63,979 nucleotides of DNA from VRUE01 sp033856275 (GTDB lineage Bacteria; Actinomycetota; Thermoleophilia; Solirubrobacterales; 70-9): assembly GCA_033856275.1 (NCBI GenBank), contig JAWVFJ010000002.1:1-63979 (forward strand). Reading direction: 5' to 3'. The notes below the pieces were generated by a model. The model was not told the DNA's origin and did not search any database. It worked only from the letters and a program-made list of their open reading frames with translations. This document shows positions 24,813-33,212 of this stretch, one piece after another; position 1 is the stretch's first letter; each line of letters begins with the position of its first letter. The translations under genes and the position numbers were made by a program.

Positions 24813-24963
24813 GGTCGGTAGCGGTGCCCCTCTCCGGGAATGTCGCGAAGCGGCGGAAATGCAATCCGGTGAATGTGCGGCGTAGCCGCGCACCTTCTTC
24901 GGAGCTAAGCGCGCGAAGCGCGCGTGCGACATCAATTCCCGGAGAGGGGCACCGCTACCGACC
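24813..24963 (-). repeat. Structured inverted-repeat element, family 1, copy B
   Basis: A 29-base perfect inverted repeat (24813-24841 with 24935-24963) encloses a 93-base core. On the minus strand the core is colinear with copy A: GATGTCGCACGCG, a GCGCG-CTT-CGCGC stem, TTAGCTCCG, the GCGGC-TAC-GCCGC stem, TTGCAT, CCGCTTCGCGACATTC. The first stem differs from that in copy A on both sides while keeping pairing, which points to a selected secondary structure. Its outer end is 11 bases from the ilvC stop codon, so it lies in the ilvC 3' region. Confidence 0.9.
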
Positions 24964-24974
24964 ACACCACACGC

Positions 24975-25988
24975 CTAGAACTCTTGGTCGATCCAGGGCA
25001 TCGTGTCGCGAAGGTCCTTGCCTACCTTCTCGACTTCGTGACTAGCGCCCTCCTCGCGCATCCGCGCAAGGTTCTCGCCACCGGCTCGGTTCTCGGCGAT
25101 CCACTCGCGGGCGAACTCGCCGGATTGGATCTCGCCGAGGATCTCTTTCATCGCCGCCCGCGACTCCTCGCCGATGACGCGCTTGCCGCGGGTCATGTCG
25201 CCGTACTCGGCGGTGTTGGAGATCGAGTAGCGCATGCCCTGGATCCCCTTCTCATACATCAGGTCGGCGATCAGCTTCAGCTCGTGCAGGCACTCGAAAT
25301 AGGCGAGACGCGGGTCGTAGCCGGCCTCCACCAAGGTCTCGAAGCCGGCGCGGACCAGCTCGCTGGCGCCGCCGCAGAGGACCGCCTGCTCGCCGAAGAG
25401 GTCGGTCTCGCACTCGTCCTTGAAAGTGGTCTCGATCACCGCGGCGCGGCCGCCGCCGATGCCCGAGGCGTACGCGAGAACGAGGTCGTGAGCGTTGCCG
25501 GTGGCATCCTGCTGGACCGCCATCAGGCAGGGGACGCCGCGGCCTTCCTCGTACTGACGGCGGACCAGGTGACCGGGACCCTTGGGGGCAATCATGCCGA
25601 CGTCGACGCCAGGGGGCGGCACGATTTGCTCGAAGTGGATGGCGAAGCCATGAGCGAAGAGCAGCAGGTTGCCAGGGGCGATGCCATCGGCGATCTCGGC
25701 CTCCCAGACCTCGGCTTGCTTCTCGTCGGGCAGCAGGATCATCACCGCGTCGCCGCGGCTGGCGGCTTCGGCGATGTCGAGCACCTCGAGCCCGGCCTCT
25801 TCGGCTTTGGTTCGGCTGGAGGAATCCGGGCGCAAGCCGACGACGACGTCGATCCCCGAGTCCTTCAGGTTCAGTGCGTGCGCGTGCCCCTGGGAGCCGT
25901 AACCGAGGATGGCGACGGTCTTGCCCTGCAGCAACGAGAGGTCGGCGTCCGAGTCGTAAAAGATGTCCTGTTTCTTGTCGTCTGGCAT
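24975..25988 (-). CDS. ilvC: Ketol-acid reductoisomerase (class I)
   Basis: NADPH- and Mg-dependent isomeroreductase in valine, isoleucine and leucine synthesis. The 337-aa length is the short class I form. It has VAILGYGSQGHAHALNLKDSG (nucleotide motif), MIAPKGPGHLVRRQYEEGRGVP, the metal-binding TTFKDECETDLFGEQAVLCGG, and the C-terminal LYFECLHELKLI-like segment AYFECLHELKLIADLMYEKGI. Start ATG 25988, with the menE stop only ten bases upstream on the same strand, so it may be read through from menE or have its own promoter inside menE. Confidence 0.97.
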   Translation of the reverse strand: MPDDKKQDIFYDSDADLSLLQGKTVAILGYGSQGHAHALNLKDSGIDVVVGLRPDSSSRTKAEEAGLEVLDIAEAASRGDAVMILLPDEKQAEVWEAEIADGIAPGNLLLFAHGFAIHFEQIVPPPGVDVGMIAPKGPGHLVRRQYEEGRGVPCLMAVQQDATGNAHDLVLAYASGIGGGRAAVIETTFKDECETDLFGEQAVLCGGASELVRAGFETLVEAGYDPRLAYFECLHELKLIADLMYEKGIQGMRYSISNTAEYGDMTRGKRVIGEESRAAMKEILGEIQSGEFAREWIAENRAGGENLARMREEGASHEVEKVGKDLRDTMPWIDQEF

Positions 25989-25998
25989 GCGCCGCAGG

Positions 25999-27324
25999 CT
26001 ATCGGAGCGCCCTGCGCATCAGCTTCCCGGAAGGCGTGCGTGGCAGGGCCGCCGCCAGCTCGACTCGCTTCGGCACCTTGAAGTCCGCCAGCGACTCGGC
26101 GCAGTGGTGGCGCAACTCGTCCGGGCTGACCTCGGAGCCCTCTTGGAGAACGACGATCGCGGTCACCGCCTGCTGCCACTCGGGGTCGTCGCGACCGACG
26201 ACGGCAGCGTCAGCGACCTCGGGATGGCGCAGCAGCACTTTCTCGACTTCCGCCGGAATCACGTTCTCGCCACCGCTGACGATCATGTCGTCGATCCGGT
26301 CCTCGACGTAGAGGAAGCCTTCCTCGTCGATGCTGCCGAGATCGCCGGTGTGCAGCCAACCGTCGGCGTCGGCACGGCCGGGAGCGACGGTCGGCCCCTG
26401 GACGAGGATCTCGCCGTCTTGGATTCGCAGGTGGGTGGTGAGCAGCGGCCGGCCGGCGGAGCCGAGCTTGCGGCGCGCATCGGCAGGGGCCAGCGTCGTC
26501 ACCTGCGAGCAGGTCTCGGTCAAGCCGTAGGTCTGCACGACCGTGGCGCCGCGCCCGAGCGCCTCCTCCAGTGGATCCTCGGGAACAGGCCCGCCACCCA
26601 CTAGGATCGCCCGCGGGCCGGAGAGATCAGCACCGGCCTCGAGCAGCCGGGTCAGCATCGTCGTCACCAGCGAGACCACGGTGATCTGTTCACGCTCGAG
26701 CGACTCGGCCACGCGATCGACGTCGAAGCCATCGTGGATCACCGCCGTGGTCCCGTAGATGACCGAGCGCATGACGATGCCGAGGCCAGAGATGTGGCTG
26801 AGCGGCAGACAACAGAGCCAGCGGTCTTCGGGCTCGACCCCGATGTTGAAGGCCGAGGCGACGGCGCTCCAGAGGAAGTTGCCGTAGGTGAGACCGACTG
26901 GGTCGGGGGCACCGCTGCTGCCGCTGGTCATCACGTGGCTGGCGATGTCATCCATGTCGTGCTCTCCCAGCAGCGGCAGATCGGCCTCGGTCTGGGTCAG
27001 CTCTCCCGCGTCGTCGAGGTCGACCGCCGGCTCCTCCGCCGCGATCACCGCCGCCCGCTCCTCAGCAGAGAGACGGGGGCTGAGCGGCAGGAGCACAGCC
27101 CCCACCTTCATCAAGGCGTGGACCATCACCACCTGCTCGCGGCGCGGGTGCATGGTCATCGCCACGGTTGAGCCCCGCCGCACGCCGTGGGCGATCAGAC
27201 GACGAGCGACCCAGGTCGCCTCGGCCTCGAGCTCGGCATAGGTGACGGCGGAGCCGTCCGCCACCAGGGCGGGACGCTCGGGACAGCTCTGCGATCTCTG
27301 GGCCAGCCAGTCATCGAGTTTCAT
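25999..27324 (-). CDS. menE: o-Succinylbenzoate--CoA ligase
   Basis: Acyl-adenylating enzyme (441 aa) that activates o-succinylbenzoate for menaquinone synthesis. ANL-family motifs are present: the phosphate loop VMTSGSSGAPDPVGLTYGNF (about residue 135), VVQTYGLTETCSQV, DGWLHTGDLGSIDEEGFLYVEDRIDDMIVSGGENV, and the C-terminal catalytic lysine region LPRTPSGKLMRRALR. The MenE assignment rests on the adjacent menB, menA, menC and menD. I chose ATG 27324; it is only 21 bases from the divergent menB start. Confidence 0.92.
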   Translation of the reverse strand: MKLDDWLAQRSQSCPERPALVADGSAVTYAELEAEATWVARRLIAHGVRRGSTVAMTMHPRREQVVMVHALMKVGAVLLPLSPRLSAEERAAVIAAEEPAVDLDDAGELTQTEADLPLLGEHDMDDIASHVMTSGSSGAPDPVGLTYGNFLWSAVASAFNIGVEPEDRWLCCLPLSHISGLGIVMRSVIYGTTAVIHDGFDVDRVAESLEREQITVVSLVTTMLTRLLEAGADLSGPRAILVGGGPVPEDPLEEALGRGATVVQTYGLTETCSQVTTLAPADARRKLGSAGRPLLTTHLRIQDGEILVQGPTVAPGRADADGWLHTGDLGSIDEEGFLYVEDRIDDMIVSGGENVIPAEVEKVLLRHPEVADAAVVGRDDPEWQQAVTAIVVLQEGSEVSPDELRHHCAESLADFKVPKRVELAAALPRTPSGKLMRRALR

Positions 27325-27345
27325 CGGCGGGATATCGTGCCCATC
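27325..27345. promoter_or_regulatory. 21-base divergent menE/menB intergenic region
   Basis: Start codons of menE (minus) and menB (plus) are separated by 21 bases containing GATATC and, on the plus strand, TATCGT seven bases before the menB ATG. The plus-strand hexamer fits a TANNNT -10 element and would give a leaderless or nearly leaderless menB transcript. There is no room for two complete promoters, so promoter parts must lie inside the coding sequences. This is inference from spacing. Confidence 0.4.
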
Positions 27346-28212
27346 ATGCCCAAACGCCACAAGGAAGCCCCGCCCGAGGAGGCCCTCTACGCGCCGATCG
27401 CGTGGCAGAGCGCCGCCGAGTACGGCGACATCCGCTACGAGACGGCGGACGGGATCGCCAAGATCACGATCGACCGGCCGGAGGTCCTCAACGCCTTCCG
27501 GCCCCAGACGCTGATCGAGATCTCCGCCGCGCTCGATCTGGCTCGCGAGGACACCGAGGTCGGCGTGGTGATCCTCACCGGCGAGGGACAGAAGGCCTTC
27601 TGCTCGGGCGGCGACCAGCAGGTTCGCGGTGACACCGGATACATCGCCGAGGGGGGTTCTCTCGGCCGCTTCCACGTCACCGACCTACAGGTGCAGATGC
27701 GGCGATTGCCGAAGCCGGTGGTTGCGATGGTGGCCGGTTATGCGGTTGGCGGCGGCCACGTCCTTCACGTCTGCTGTGACCTCACGATTGCCGCCGAGGG
27801 CGCCCAATTCGGGCAGACCGGGCCACGGGTCGGCTCCTGGGACGGGGGCTTCGGCGCCTCTCTTCTTCGGGACCTCGTCGGCACCAAGAAGGCCAAGGAG
27901 TTCTGGCTGTTGTGTCGCCTCTACGGCGCCGAGGAGGCAGTTGAGATGGGTCTGGTCAATACAGTCGTCCCACTCGACGAACTTGAACGGGAGACGATCG
28001 CCTGGTGCCGCGAGATGCTCGCACTCTCACCCTTCGCTTTGCGCTTGGTCAAGGCCAGCTTCAATGCTCATGAGGACGGCTACGCCGGTATCCAACAGCT
28101 TGCCCACGACACCAACTTGCTCTTCTACGGCAGTGAGGAGGCACGCGAGGGTCGCGAGGCCTTCAAGAGCAAGCGCCCCCCCGACTTCTCGAAGTACCCT
28201 CGGCGGCCATGA
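27346..28212 (+). CDS. menB: 1,4-Dihydroxy-2-naphthoyl-CoA synthase
   Basis: Crotonase-fold enzyme (288 aa) closing the second ring in menaquinone synthesis. MenB-type segments are DIRYETADGIAKITIDRPEVLNAFRPQT, AFCSGGDQQVRGDTGY, VVAMVAGYAVGGGHVLHVCCDLTIAAEGAQFGQTGPRVGSWDGGFGASLL (oxyanion hole and the S-x-D-G-G motif) and the C-terminal FLLFYGSEEAREGREAF-like segment. ATG 27346 is used; an in-frame GTG at 27337 is possible. It begins the plus-strand menB-menA-menC-menD run. Confidence 0.95.
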   Translation: MPKRHKEAPPEEALYAPIAWQSAAEYGDIRYETADGIAKITIDRPEVLNAFRPQTLIEISAALDLAREDTEVGVVILTGEGQKAFCSGGDQQVRGDTGYIAEGGSLGRFHVTDLQVQMRRLPKPVVAMVAGYAVGGGHVLHVCCDLTIAAEGAQFGQTGPRVGSWDGGFGASLLRDLVGTKKAKEFWLLCRLYGAEEAVEMGLVNTVVPLDELERETIAWCREMLALSPFALRLVKASFNAHEDGYAGIQQLAHDTNLLFYGSEEAREGREAFKSKRPPDFSKYPRRP

Positions 28213-28237
28213 GCGCGGTCACGACAGGAAACACTCA

Positions 28238-29119
28238 ATGAGGATCTGGCTGATGGCGGCGCGTCCGCGCACGCTGCCGGCGGCGATCGCGCCGGTGCTG
28301 GTCGGCACTGCCGCGGCTGTCGAATGGGCGGGCAAACTGCCGCGGGTCGGCGCCTTCCTGGCCGCGTTGATCGGCTCGATCTTCATCCAGATCGGCACCA
28401 ATCTCGCCAACGACTATTCCGACGCGCGACGGGGCGCCGACACGGCCGACAGGCTGGGACCCGTGCGAGTGACCTCAGCGGGACTGGTGACGCCGCGGCG
28501 TGTCCTCAACGCGACCTGGATCGCGTTCGGGGTGGCGATCGTCTGCGGGATCTACCTGGCAGCGGTCGCGGGCCTCGTGATCCTGTTGATCGGCGCGCTC
28601 TCGATCGCCGCCGGCGTCCTCTATACCGGCGGCCCCCGTCCCTATGGCTACGCCGGCCTAGGCGAGGTCTTCGTCTTTCTCTTCTTCGGGCTGGTCGCCG
28701 TCAACGGCTCCTACTACGTGCAGCTCGAGCGGCTCGACGCGCTGCCGCTGGGCCTCTCGATCTCGGTCGGCTTCCTCGCCACGGCGATCCTCGTCGTCAA
28801 CAACGTGCGCGACATCGAAACCGATCGGCGGGCCGGCAAGATGACGCTTGCGGTGCGGATGGGCCGCCATAACGCCGTCGTCCTCTACCGCATGCTCGTG
28901 CTCGGCGCCTTCGTCGCCCTGCCGATCGCGTTGATCGCCGGTGGGGGCAGCCTGCTCCCCCTGATCGGCCTGCTCGCCCTGCCGATGGCAATTGGGCCAA
29001 TGCGCACAATGACCAACCGCACCGACGGACCTGCGCTCAACGGCGCCCTCGCCGCCACCGGCGCCCTGCTCGCCGTCTTCAGCCTGCTGGTTTCGGCCGG
29101 CCTCTTGCTGGCCAGTTAG
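28238..29119 (+). CDS. menA: 1,4-Dihydroxy-2-naphthoate polyprenyltransferase
   Basis: UbiA-family integral membrane prenyltransferase (293 aa) attaching the isoprenoid tail to DHNA. It has about eight hydrophobic helices. The first Asp-rich motif is in GTNLANDYSDARRGADT (about residue 58) and the second in VVNNVRDIETDRRAGKMTLAVRMG (about residue 190), as in MenA proteins. ATG 28238 gives the usual MRIWLMAARPRTLPAAIAPVLVG N-terminus and lies 25 bases after the menB stop, with AGGA upstream as a likely ribosome binding site. Confidence 0.94.
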   Translation: MRIWLMAARPRTLPAAIAPVLVGTAAAVEWAGKLPRVGAFLAALIGSIFIQIGTNLANDYSDARRGADTADRLGPVRVTSAGLVTPRRVLNATWIAFGVAIVCGIYLAAVAGLVILLIGALSIAAGVLYTGGPRPYGYAGLGEVFVFLFFGLVAVNGSYYVQLERLDALPLGLSISVGFLATAILVVNNVRDIETDRRAGKMTLAVRMGRHNAVVLYRMLVLGAFVALPIALIAGGGSLLPLIGLLALPMAIGPMRTMTNRTDGPALNGALAATGALLAVFSLLVSAGLLLAS

Positions 29120-29121
29120 GG

Positions 29122-29174
29122 GCGAACTGCATCAGATTCTCAATCTGGCAGGTAGAGAATTTGATGCAGTTCGC
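29122..29174. repeat. Long inverted repeat between menA and menC
   Basis: Arms of 20 bases (29122-29141 and 29155-29174) match at 19 positions, with a 13-base loop. The left arm begins two bases after the menA stop and the right arm ends nine bases before the menC start. It can form a strong RNA hairpin in a menA-menC transcript. It may terminate, attenuate or stabilise the message. No U-run follows. Confidence 0.85.
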
Positions 29175-29182
29175 GTAGACCT

Positions 29183-30247
29183 ATGGGTATGAAGATCGCC
29201 GACGTTGAGGTCGTTCCGTACGCGCTGCCGTTCCGCGAGCCCTACGTGACTGCACGTGGGCGGATCGATCGGCGAGAGATGGTGCTGCTGCGACTGCGCA
29301 CCGACGACGGACTAGTGGGGTTGGGCGAGGCCGTGCCACTCTCGATGCGGGGCGGAGCAGGGCTGGCACAGGTCGTGGAGGAGCTCGAGCGGCTTAGAGA
29401 GCGGGATGCACTCGACGAGGAGACGCTGCGTGGCGATGCAGTCGTGCTCTCCCCTCCCGCCCGCTGCGCGGCCCTCACCGCACTGCTCGACCTGCGCGGC
29501 CGCCGGGCGGCTGAGGAAGGAACCACCTCGCCGGCCGGGTCGGGTCCGATCGAGTGCAACGCGACGCTGGTCGCGGCAGATCCAGCGGCGGTCGCTGTCG
29601 ACGCGACGGCGTGGGCCGAGGAAGGCTTTGAGACCTTCAAGCTGAAGCTTGGCGCCGGCGATGACTTCGGTCAGGTCTATGCGGTGCGCGAGGCGGTCGG
29701 GCCGCGAGCGCGGATCCGCGTCGACGCCAACGCGGCCTGGAACGTGGAGAACGCGAAGCGCATGCTCGGGGCCCTGGAGCCGCTCGAGGTAGAGCTCGCC
29801 GAGCAACCCGTGGCAACGCTGGAGGAGGCCGCCGAGGTGGCGGCCTCGACGTCGATTCCGATCGCCGGCGACGAGAGCATCCAGAGCAGGGCCGACGCCG
29901 AGCGGGCGGTGACGATGGGGGCCTGCTCTCTTACTGGGGTAAAGCTGTCTAAGGTCGGAGGGCCTGAGATGGCAATCGAGATTGCTGAAGTGCTGCCTAC
30001 CTACATCTCGAGCGCCCTCGATGGGCCCGTCGGAATAGCGGCCGCCGCTCAGGTCGCGCAGACGCTCTCCGCGTCGGCAGACGCTCGCATCCCGAGCCTA
30101 GCCCACGGCCTTGCCACCCAGCGTCTCTTCGCCTCGACCATTGCCTCGGTTGAGTGCGAACTGCATGACGGCATGCTCTACCCGCCCACTGGCCCAGGCC
30201 TCGGCGTCGAGATCGACGAGGAGGCGCTCGCCGCACACCGGATCTGA
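29183..30247 (+). CDS. menC: o-Succinylbenzoate synthase (enolase superfamily)
   Basis: Enolase-superfamily dehydratase (354 aa) expected to form o-succinylbenzoate from SHCHC. The N-terminal capping domain has YALPFREPYVTARGRIDRREMVLLRL. The barrel has the catalytic K-x-K in FKLKLGAG (about residue 155), the metal ligands in RVDANAAW, VELAEQP and IAGDES, and the second lysine in LTGVKLSKVGG. On sequence alone it could be a dipeptide epimerase or muconate-cycloisomerase relative; the position between menA and menD supports MenC. ATG 29183 or ATG 29189 could be the start. Confidence 0.88.
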   Translation: MGMKIADVEVVPYALPFREPYVTARGRIDRREMVLLRLRTDDGLVGLGEAVPLSMRGGAGLAQVVEELERLRERDALDEETLRGDAVVLSPPARCAALTALLDLRGRRAAEEGTTSPAGSGPIECNATLVAADPAAVAVDATAWAEEGFETFKLKLGAGDDFGQVYAVREAVGPRARIRVDANAAWNVENAKRMLGALEPLEVELAEQPVATLEEAAEVAASTSIPIAGDESIQSRADAERAVTMGACSLTGVKLSKVGGPEMAIEIAEVLPTYISSALDGPVGIAAAAQVAQTLSASADARIPSLAHGLATQRLFASTIASVECELHDGMLYPPTGPGLGVEIDEEALAAHRI

Positions 30248-30255
30248 GCGTCGTG

Positions 30256-30292
30256 TGGCGACTTTCCCGCCATATAGACGGGTAAGTCGCCA
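30256..30292. repeat. Inverted repeat between menC and menD
   Basis: Arms of 14 bases (30256-30269 and 30279-30292, 13 matching) with the loop CCATATAGA lie between the menC stop and the menD start. Together with the repeat after menA, each of these two men spacers carries its own hairpin with unrelated arm sequence. Confidence 0.75.
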
Positions 30293-30306
30293 ATAGTCTC
30301 CTGGCG

Positions 30307-32049
30307 ATGGACCCGACAAACACAAACACCGCGCTTGCCTCGGCTTTCGTCGAGGAGCTGGCGTGGGGTGGACTCCGACACGCCGTGGTCTCTCCCGGGT
30401 CTCGCTCGACGCCGCTCGCGGTTGCGCTCTGGCGCCAGCCCGAGATCGAGGTGAGCGTGATCGTCGACGAGCGCTCGGCGGCGTTCTTTGCGCTGGGGGC
30501 GGTGCAGGTGAGCGGGCTGCCGGTCGCGATGCTCTGCACATCGGGCACGGCGGCAGCGAACTACCACCCGGCTATCTGCGAGGCAGATGAGTCAGGCCTG
30601 CCGCTGATCGCCCTTTCGGCCGACCGGCCGCCGGAGCTGCGCGGGATCGGCGCCGGACAGACGATCGACCAGATCAAGCTCTACGGCGACTCGGTGCGCT
30701 GGTTCTGCGAAGTCGGCACGCACAGAGCCGATGACGACGGACTGCTCCATTACCGCTCGGTTGCCTGCCGGGCCTTGGCGGCGGCCCGGGGAGAGACACG
30801 GCCAGGACCCGTCCACCTCAACCTCCCCTGGCGTGAGCCACTGGCCCCGACCCCGGTCGAGGGCGCCGTGACCGCCACCGATCCGCTGGCACTGAAGGGG
30901 CGTGAAAAGCGCCCGCTCACCGCGGTCACCTCGATCGACCTCGAGCCTTCGGCTTTCCTGCTGGATGAGGTGGCGGGACACATCGGCGACGCGATCTCGG
31001 GGGTGATCGTCGCCGGCCGCCAGCTCGACCCCGAGCTGCGCGAGCCGCTTGCCCATCTCGCGAGCGCCTCGGGCTTTCCGATCCTCGCCGAGCCGACATC
31101 ACAGCTGCGATGCGGGCCGCACGACCGCTCGAACGTGATCTCGGCCTACGACCTGCTGCTGCGCGACGAGCACTTTGCCCGCAGCGTCGCACCCGATCTG
31201 GTCCTGCGCTTCGGCGCGATGCCAACCAGCAAGCCGCTGCGCGACTGGTTGACGGCGAGCGGTGCCGACCAGATCGTCGTCGATCCCTACGCAGGCTGGA
31301 ATGAGCCGACGAACCGGGCGGCGGCCATATTGAGAGCAGACGCGACGGAGTTGGCGGCCGGCTGGGCGGTTCGCCTCGAAAAGGAGGAACGCCCACCACC
31401 GCGGCGCTGGCTCGACGCCGATCGCAGGGCACGGAAAGCAATCGAGTCCGTGCTGGCAGGCGATGAGATCTCCGAGCCCGCACTGCACTTTGCGCTCGGC
31501 CAGGCCCACGGGGATGGCGAACTCGTCTACACGGCTTCGAGCATGCCGATCCGCGACCAGGAGGCGTTCCTGCCGTCGACCTCGGCCGACGCGACCTTCT
31601 TCTGCAACCGTGGCGCCAACGGCATCGACGGCCTGATCTCCTCCGGCATCGGCGCCGCCCACGCGAGCGGCCAGCCGACCACGATCGTCAGCGGAGATCT
31701 TGGTCTCTTGCATGACCTCGGTGGCCTCGCCGCCTTGCGCGACGTCGCGACGCCCGTCCGCATCCTCGTCATCGACAATGACGGCGGGGGCATCTTTGGC
31801 TTTCTGCCGCAGGCACAGGTTCTTCCCGATGAGGAGTTCGAGACGCTCCTCGGCACCCCACGCGGAGTCTCGGCCGCCAACGCCGCAGAGCTCTTTGACC
31901 TGCCTCACCGCACGCTGGAGACGCTCGCCGAGCTTCCAGGCGCCTTGGCTGCCGGGACCGGCCTGATCTCGGTCGAGACCGACCGCTCCGGCAACGTCGA
32001 CCTGCACCGGCAGCTGAGCACTGCGGTTGCTCAGGCGATCGGCGGATGA
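30307..32049 (+). CDS. menD: SEPHCHC synthase (2-succinyl-5-enolpyruvyl-6-hydroxy-3-cyclohexene-1-carboxylate synthase)
   Basis: Thiamine-diphosphate enzyme (580 aa) joining isochorismate and 2-oxoglutarate. N-terminal signature VVSPGSRSTPLAVALWRQPEIEVSVIVDERSAAFFALG (the catalytic glutamate is in DERSAAF) and CTSGTAAANYHPAICEA. The ThDP motif is in VSGDLGLLHDLGGLAAL with IDNDGGGIFGFLPQA (GDG...N-type, about residue 465-500). ATG 30307 gives a standard N-terminus. The stop overlaps the start of the acyltransferase gene (ATGA), indicating coupling. Confidence 0.96.
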   Translation: MDPTNTNTALASAFVEELAWGGLRHAVVSPGSRSTPLAVALWRQPEIEVSVIVDERSAAFFALGAVQVSGLPVAMLCTSGTAAANYHPAICEADESGLPLIALSADRPPELRGIGAGQTIDQIKLYGDSVRWFCEVGTHRADDDGLLHYRSVACRALAAARGETRPGPVHLNLPWREPLAPTPVEGAVTATDPLALKGREKRPLTAVTSIDLEPSAFLLDEVAGHIGDAISGVIVAGRQLDPELREPLAHLASASGFPILAEPTSQLRCGPHDRSNVISAYDLLLRDEHFARSVAPDLVLRFGAMPTSKPLRDWLTASGADQIVVDPYAGWNEPTNRAAAILRADATELAAGWAVRLEKEERPPPRRWLDADRRARKAIESVLAGDEISEPALHFALGQAHGDGELVYTASSMPIRDQEAFLPSTSADATFFCNRGANGIDGLISSGIGAAHASGQPTTIVSGDLGLLHDLGGLAALRDVATPVRILVIDNDGGGIFGFLPQAQVLPDEEFETLLGTPRGVSAANAAELFDLPHRTLETLAELPGALAAGTGLISVETDRSGNVDLHRQLSTAVAQAIGG

Positions 32050-33212
32050 ACTCCGAGCGGCTGCACTACTTGGATGCCCTGCGTGCACTGACGATGCTCC
32101 TCATCCTGCCCGCGCACGCGCTGGCGCTGGTCGGGTTGCGCGGCGGCTGGAATGACGTTGAGGCCTCCGTCTACTGGACGATCCACGTCTTCCGCCTGCC
32201 TCTCTTCTTCCTCATCGCCGGCTTTTTCGCGGCTCTGCTGGCGAGAGCTCGCGGGACCCGAGGCCTCGTGCGCAACCGCGTAATCCGCATCGGAATTCCA
32301 CTGATCCTGGGCGTCCTCGTGGTGGCACCACTAATCACCTGGGAGGTCCAGGCACTCTCCGAAAGACCGTATCGCCCGCACGCGCAGGGGCTGACCGCAT
32401 TCGTGGACCCTCACCCATCCTTCCTCTGGTTTCTCTGGTACCTGGTGCTGATCTACGCGGGCGCCCTGCTGATCCGCTGCCTGCTCGCGAGGATGCCCGT
32501 AGCCCGAGGGGGGCTCCTACGGGTGGGAAAGCGACTGCTCTCGCGCCGGTCCGCGCCAGTCCTGCTCGCCGTCCCGGCCGCCCTTTGCCTGTACTGGCAA
32601 CCGACCTGGCTCGCCGATACTCCGGCGGAAAGCTTCGTGCCGCACCTTGATCTGCTCGGCTACTACTCCCTCTTCTTCGCCAGTGGCTGGCTCCTGCACG
32701 CGGTCCCCGGCCTGCGCGAGTCGATCGAGCACCGGTACCTGCAGCACTTGGCACTCGCCGCGCTCGCCCTCCCGGCAGCGCTGGCTCTCTACCTCCTGCA
32801 GAGCGAGCCAGCGGTCGGAACGAGGTCGGTCTTTCACCTGCTCGCCCTGCTGCTGCTCTCGGTCGCGACGTGGTCGCTGTCGTTTGGCTTGCTGGGACTG
32901 GCTCGGCGCTTCGGCCAGCAACCGCATCCGACACTGCGCTACTGGACCGACGCCTCCTACTGGATATACCTGAGCCACTTCCCGGTGATGGCGGCCTTCG
33001 CCCTGGCAATCTCCGGGCTTGCCATGCCGGAGGCACTGCGCCTTCTCGTCCTCGCCACCGCCACCCTTGCCCTGATCTTCCCCGCCTATGGCGCTTTCGT
33101 CCGCCACAGCGCGATCGGCCGTGTGCTGCACGGGCCCCGACCCCGGGACACAGTCCACATCACCCGCTGGAAACTCACTCCGCCAACAGCGGCAGCAGAG
33201 CGCCGAGCTTGA
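32046..33212 (+). CDS. Acyltransferase 3 family membrane protein
   Basis: Integral membrane protein (388 aa) with about ten hydrophobic helices. RLHYLDALRALTMLLILPAHALALVG at the N-terminus holds the family's R/H catalytic pattern, followed by VFRLPLFFLIAGFFAALL and a later IYLSHFPVMAAFALAI. Family members O-acylate surface polysaccharides, lipids or antibiotics, or act as membrane biosynthetic enzymes. It overlaps menD by four bases and menF (convergent) by 38, so expression is tied to menD. Whether that means a role with quinones or is just convenient placement is not clear. Confidence 0.87.
   Translation: MNSERLHYLDALRALTMLLILPAHALALVGLRGGWNDVEASVYWTIHVFRLPLFFLIAGFFAALLARARGTRGLVRNRVIRIGIPLILGVLVVAPLITWEVQALSERPYRPHAQGLTAFVDPHPSFLWFLWYLVLIYAGALLIRCLLARMPVARGGLLRVGKRLLSRRSAPVLLAVPAALCLYWQPTWLADTPAESFVPHLDLLGYYSLFFASGWLLHAVPGLRESIEHRYLQHLALAALALPAALALYLLQSEPAVGTRSVFHLLALLLLSVATWSLSFGLLGLARRFGQQPHPTLRYWTDASYWIYLSHFPVMAAFALAISGLAMPEALRLLVLATATLALIFPAYGAFVRHSAIGRVLHGPRPRDTVHITRWKLTPPTAAAERRA

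Noticed and set aside
24531..24963. Possible CRISPR or integron attC sites
   Set aside because: There are only two copies in opposite orientation with a conserved core and variable arms; no regular spacers, and attC sites show the opposite pattern (conserved ends, variable centre).
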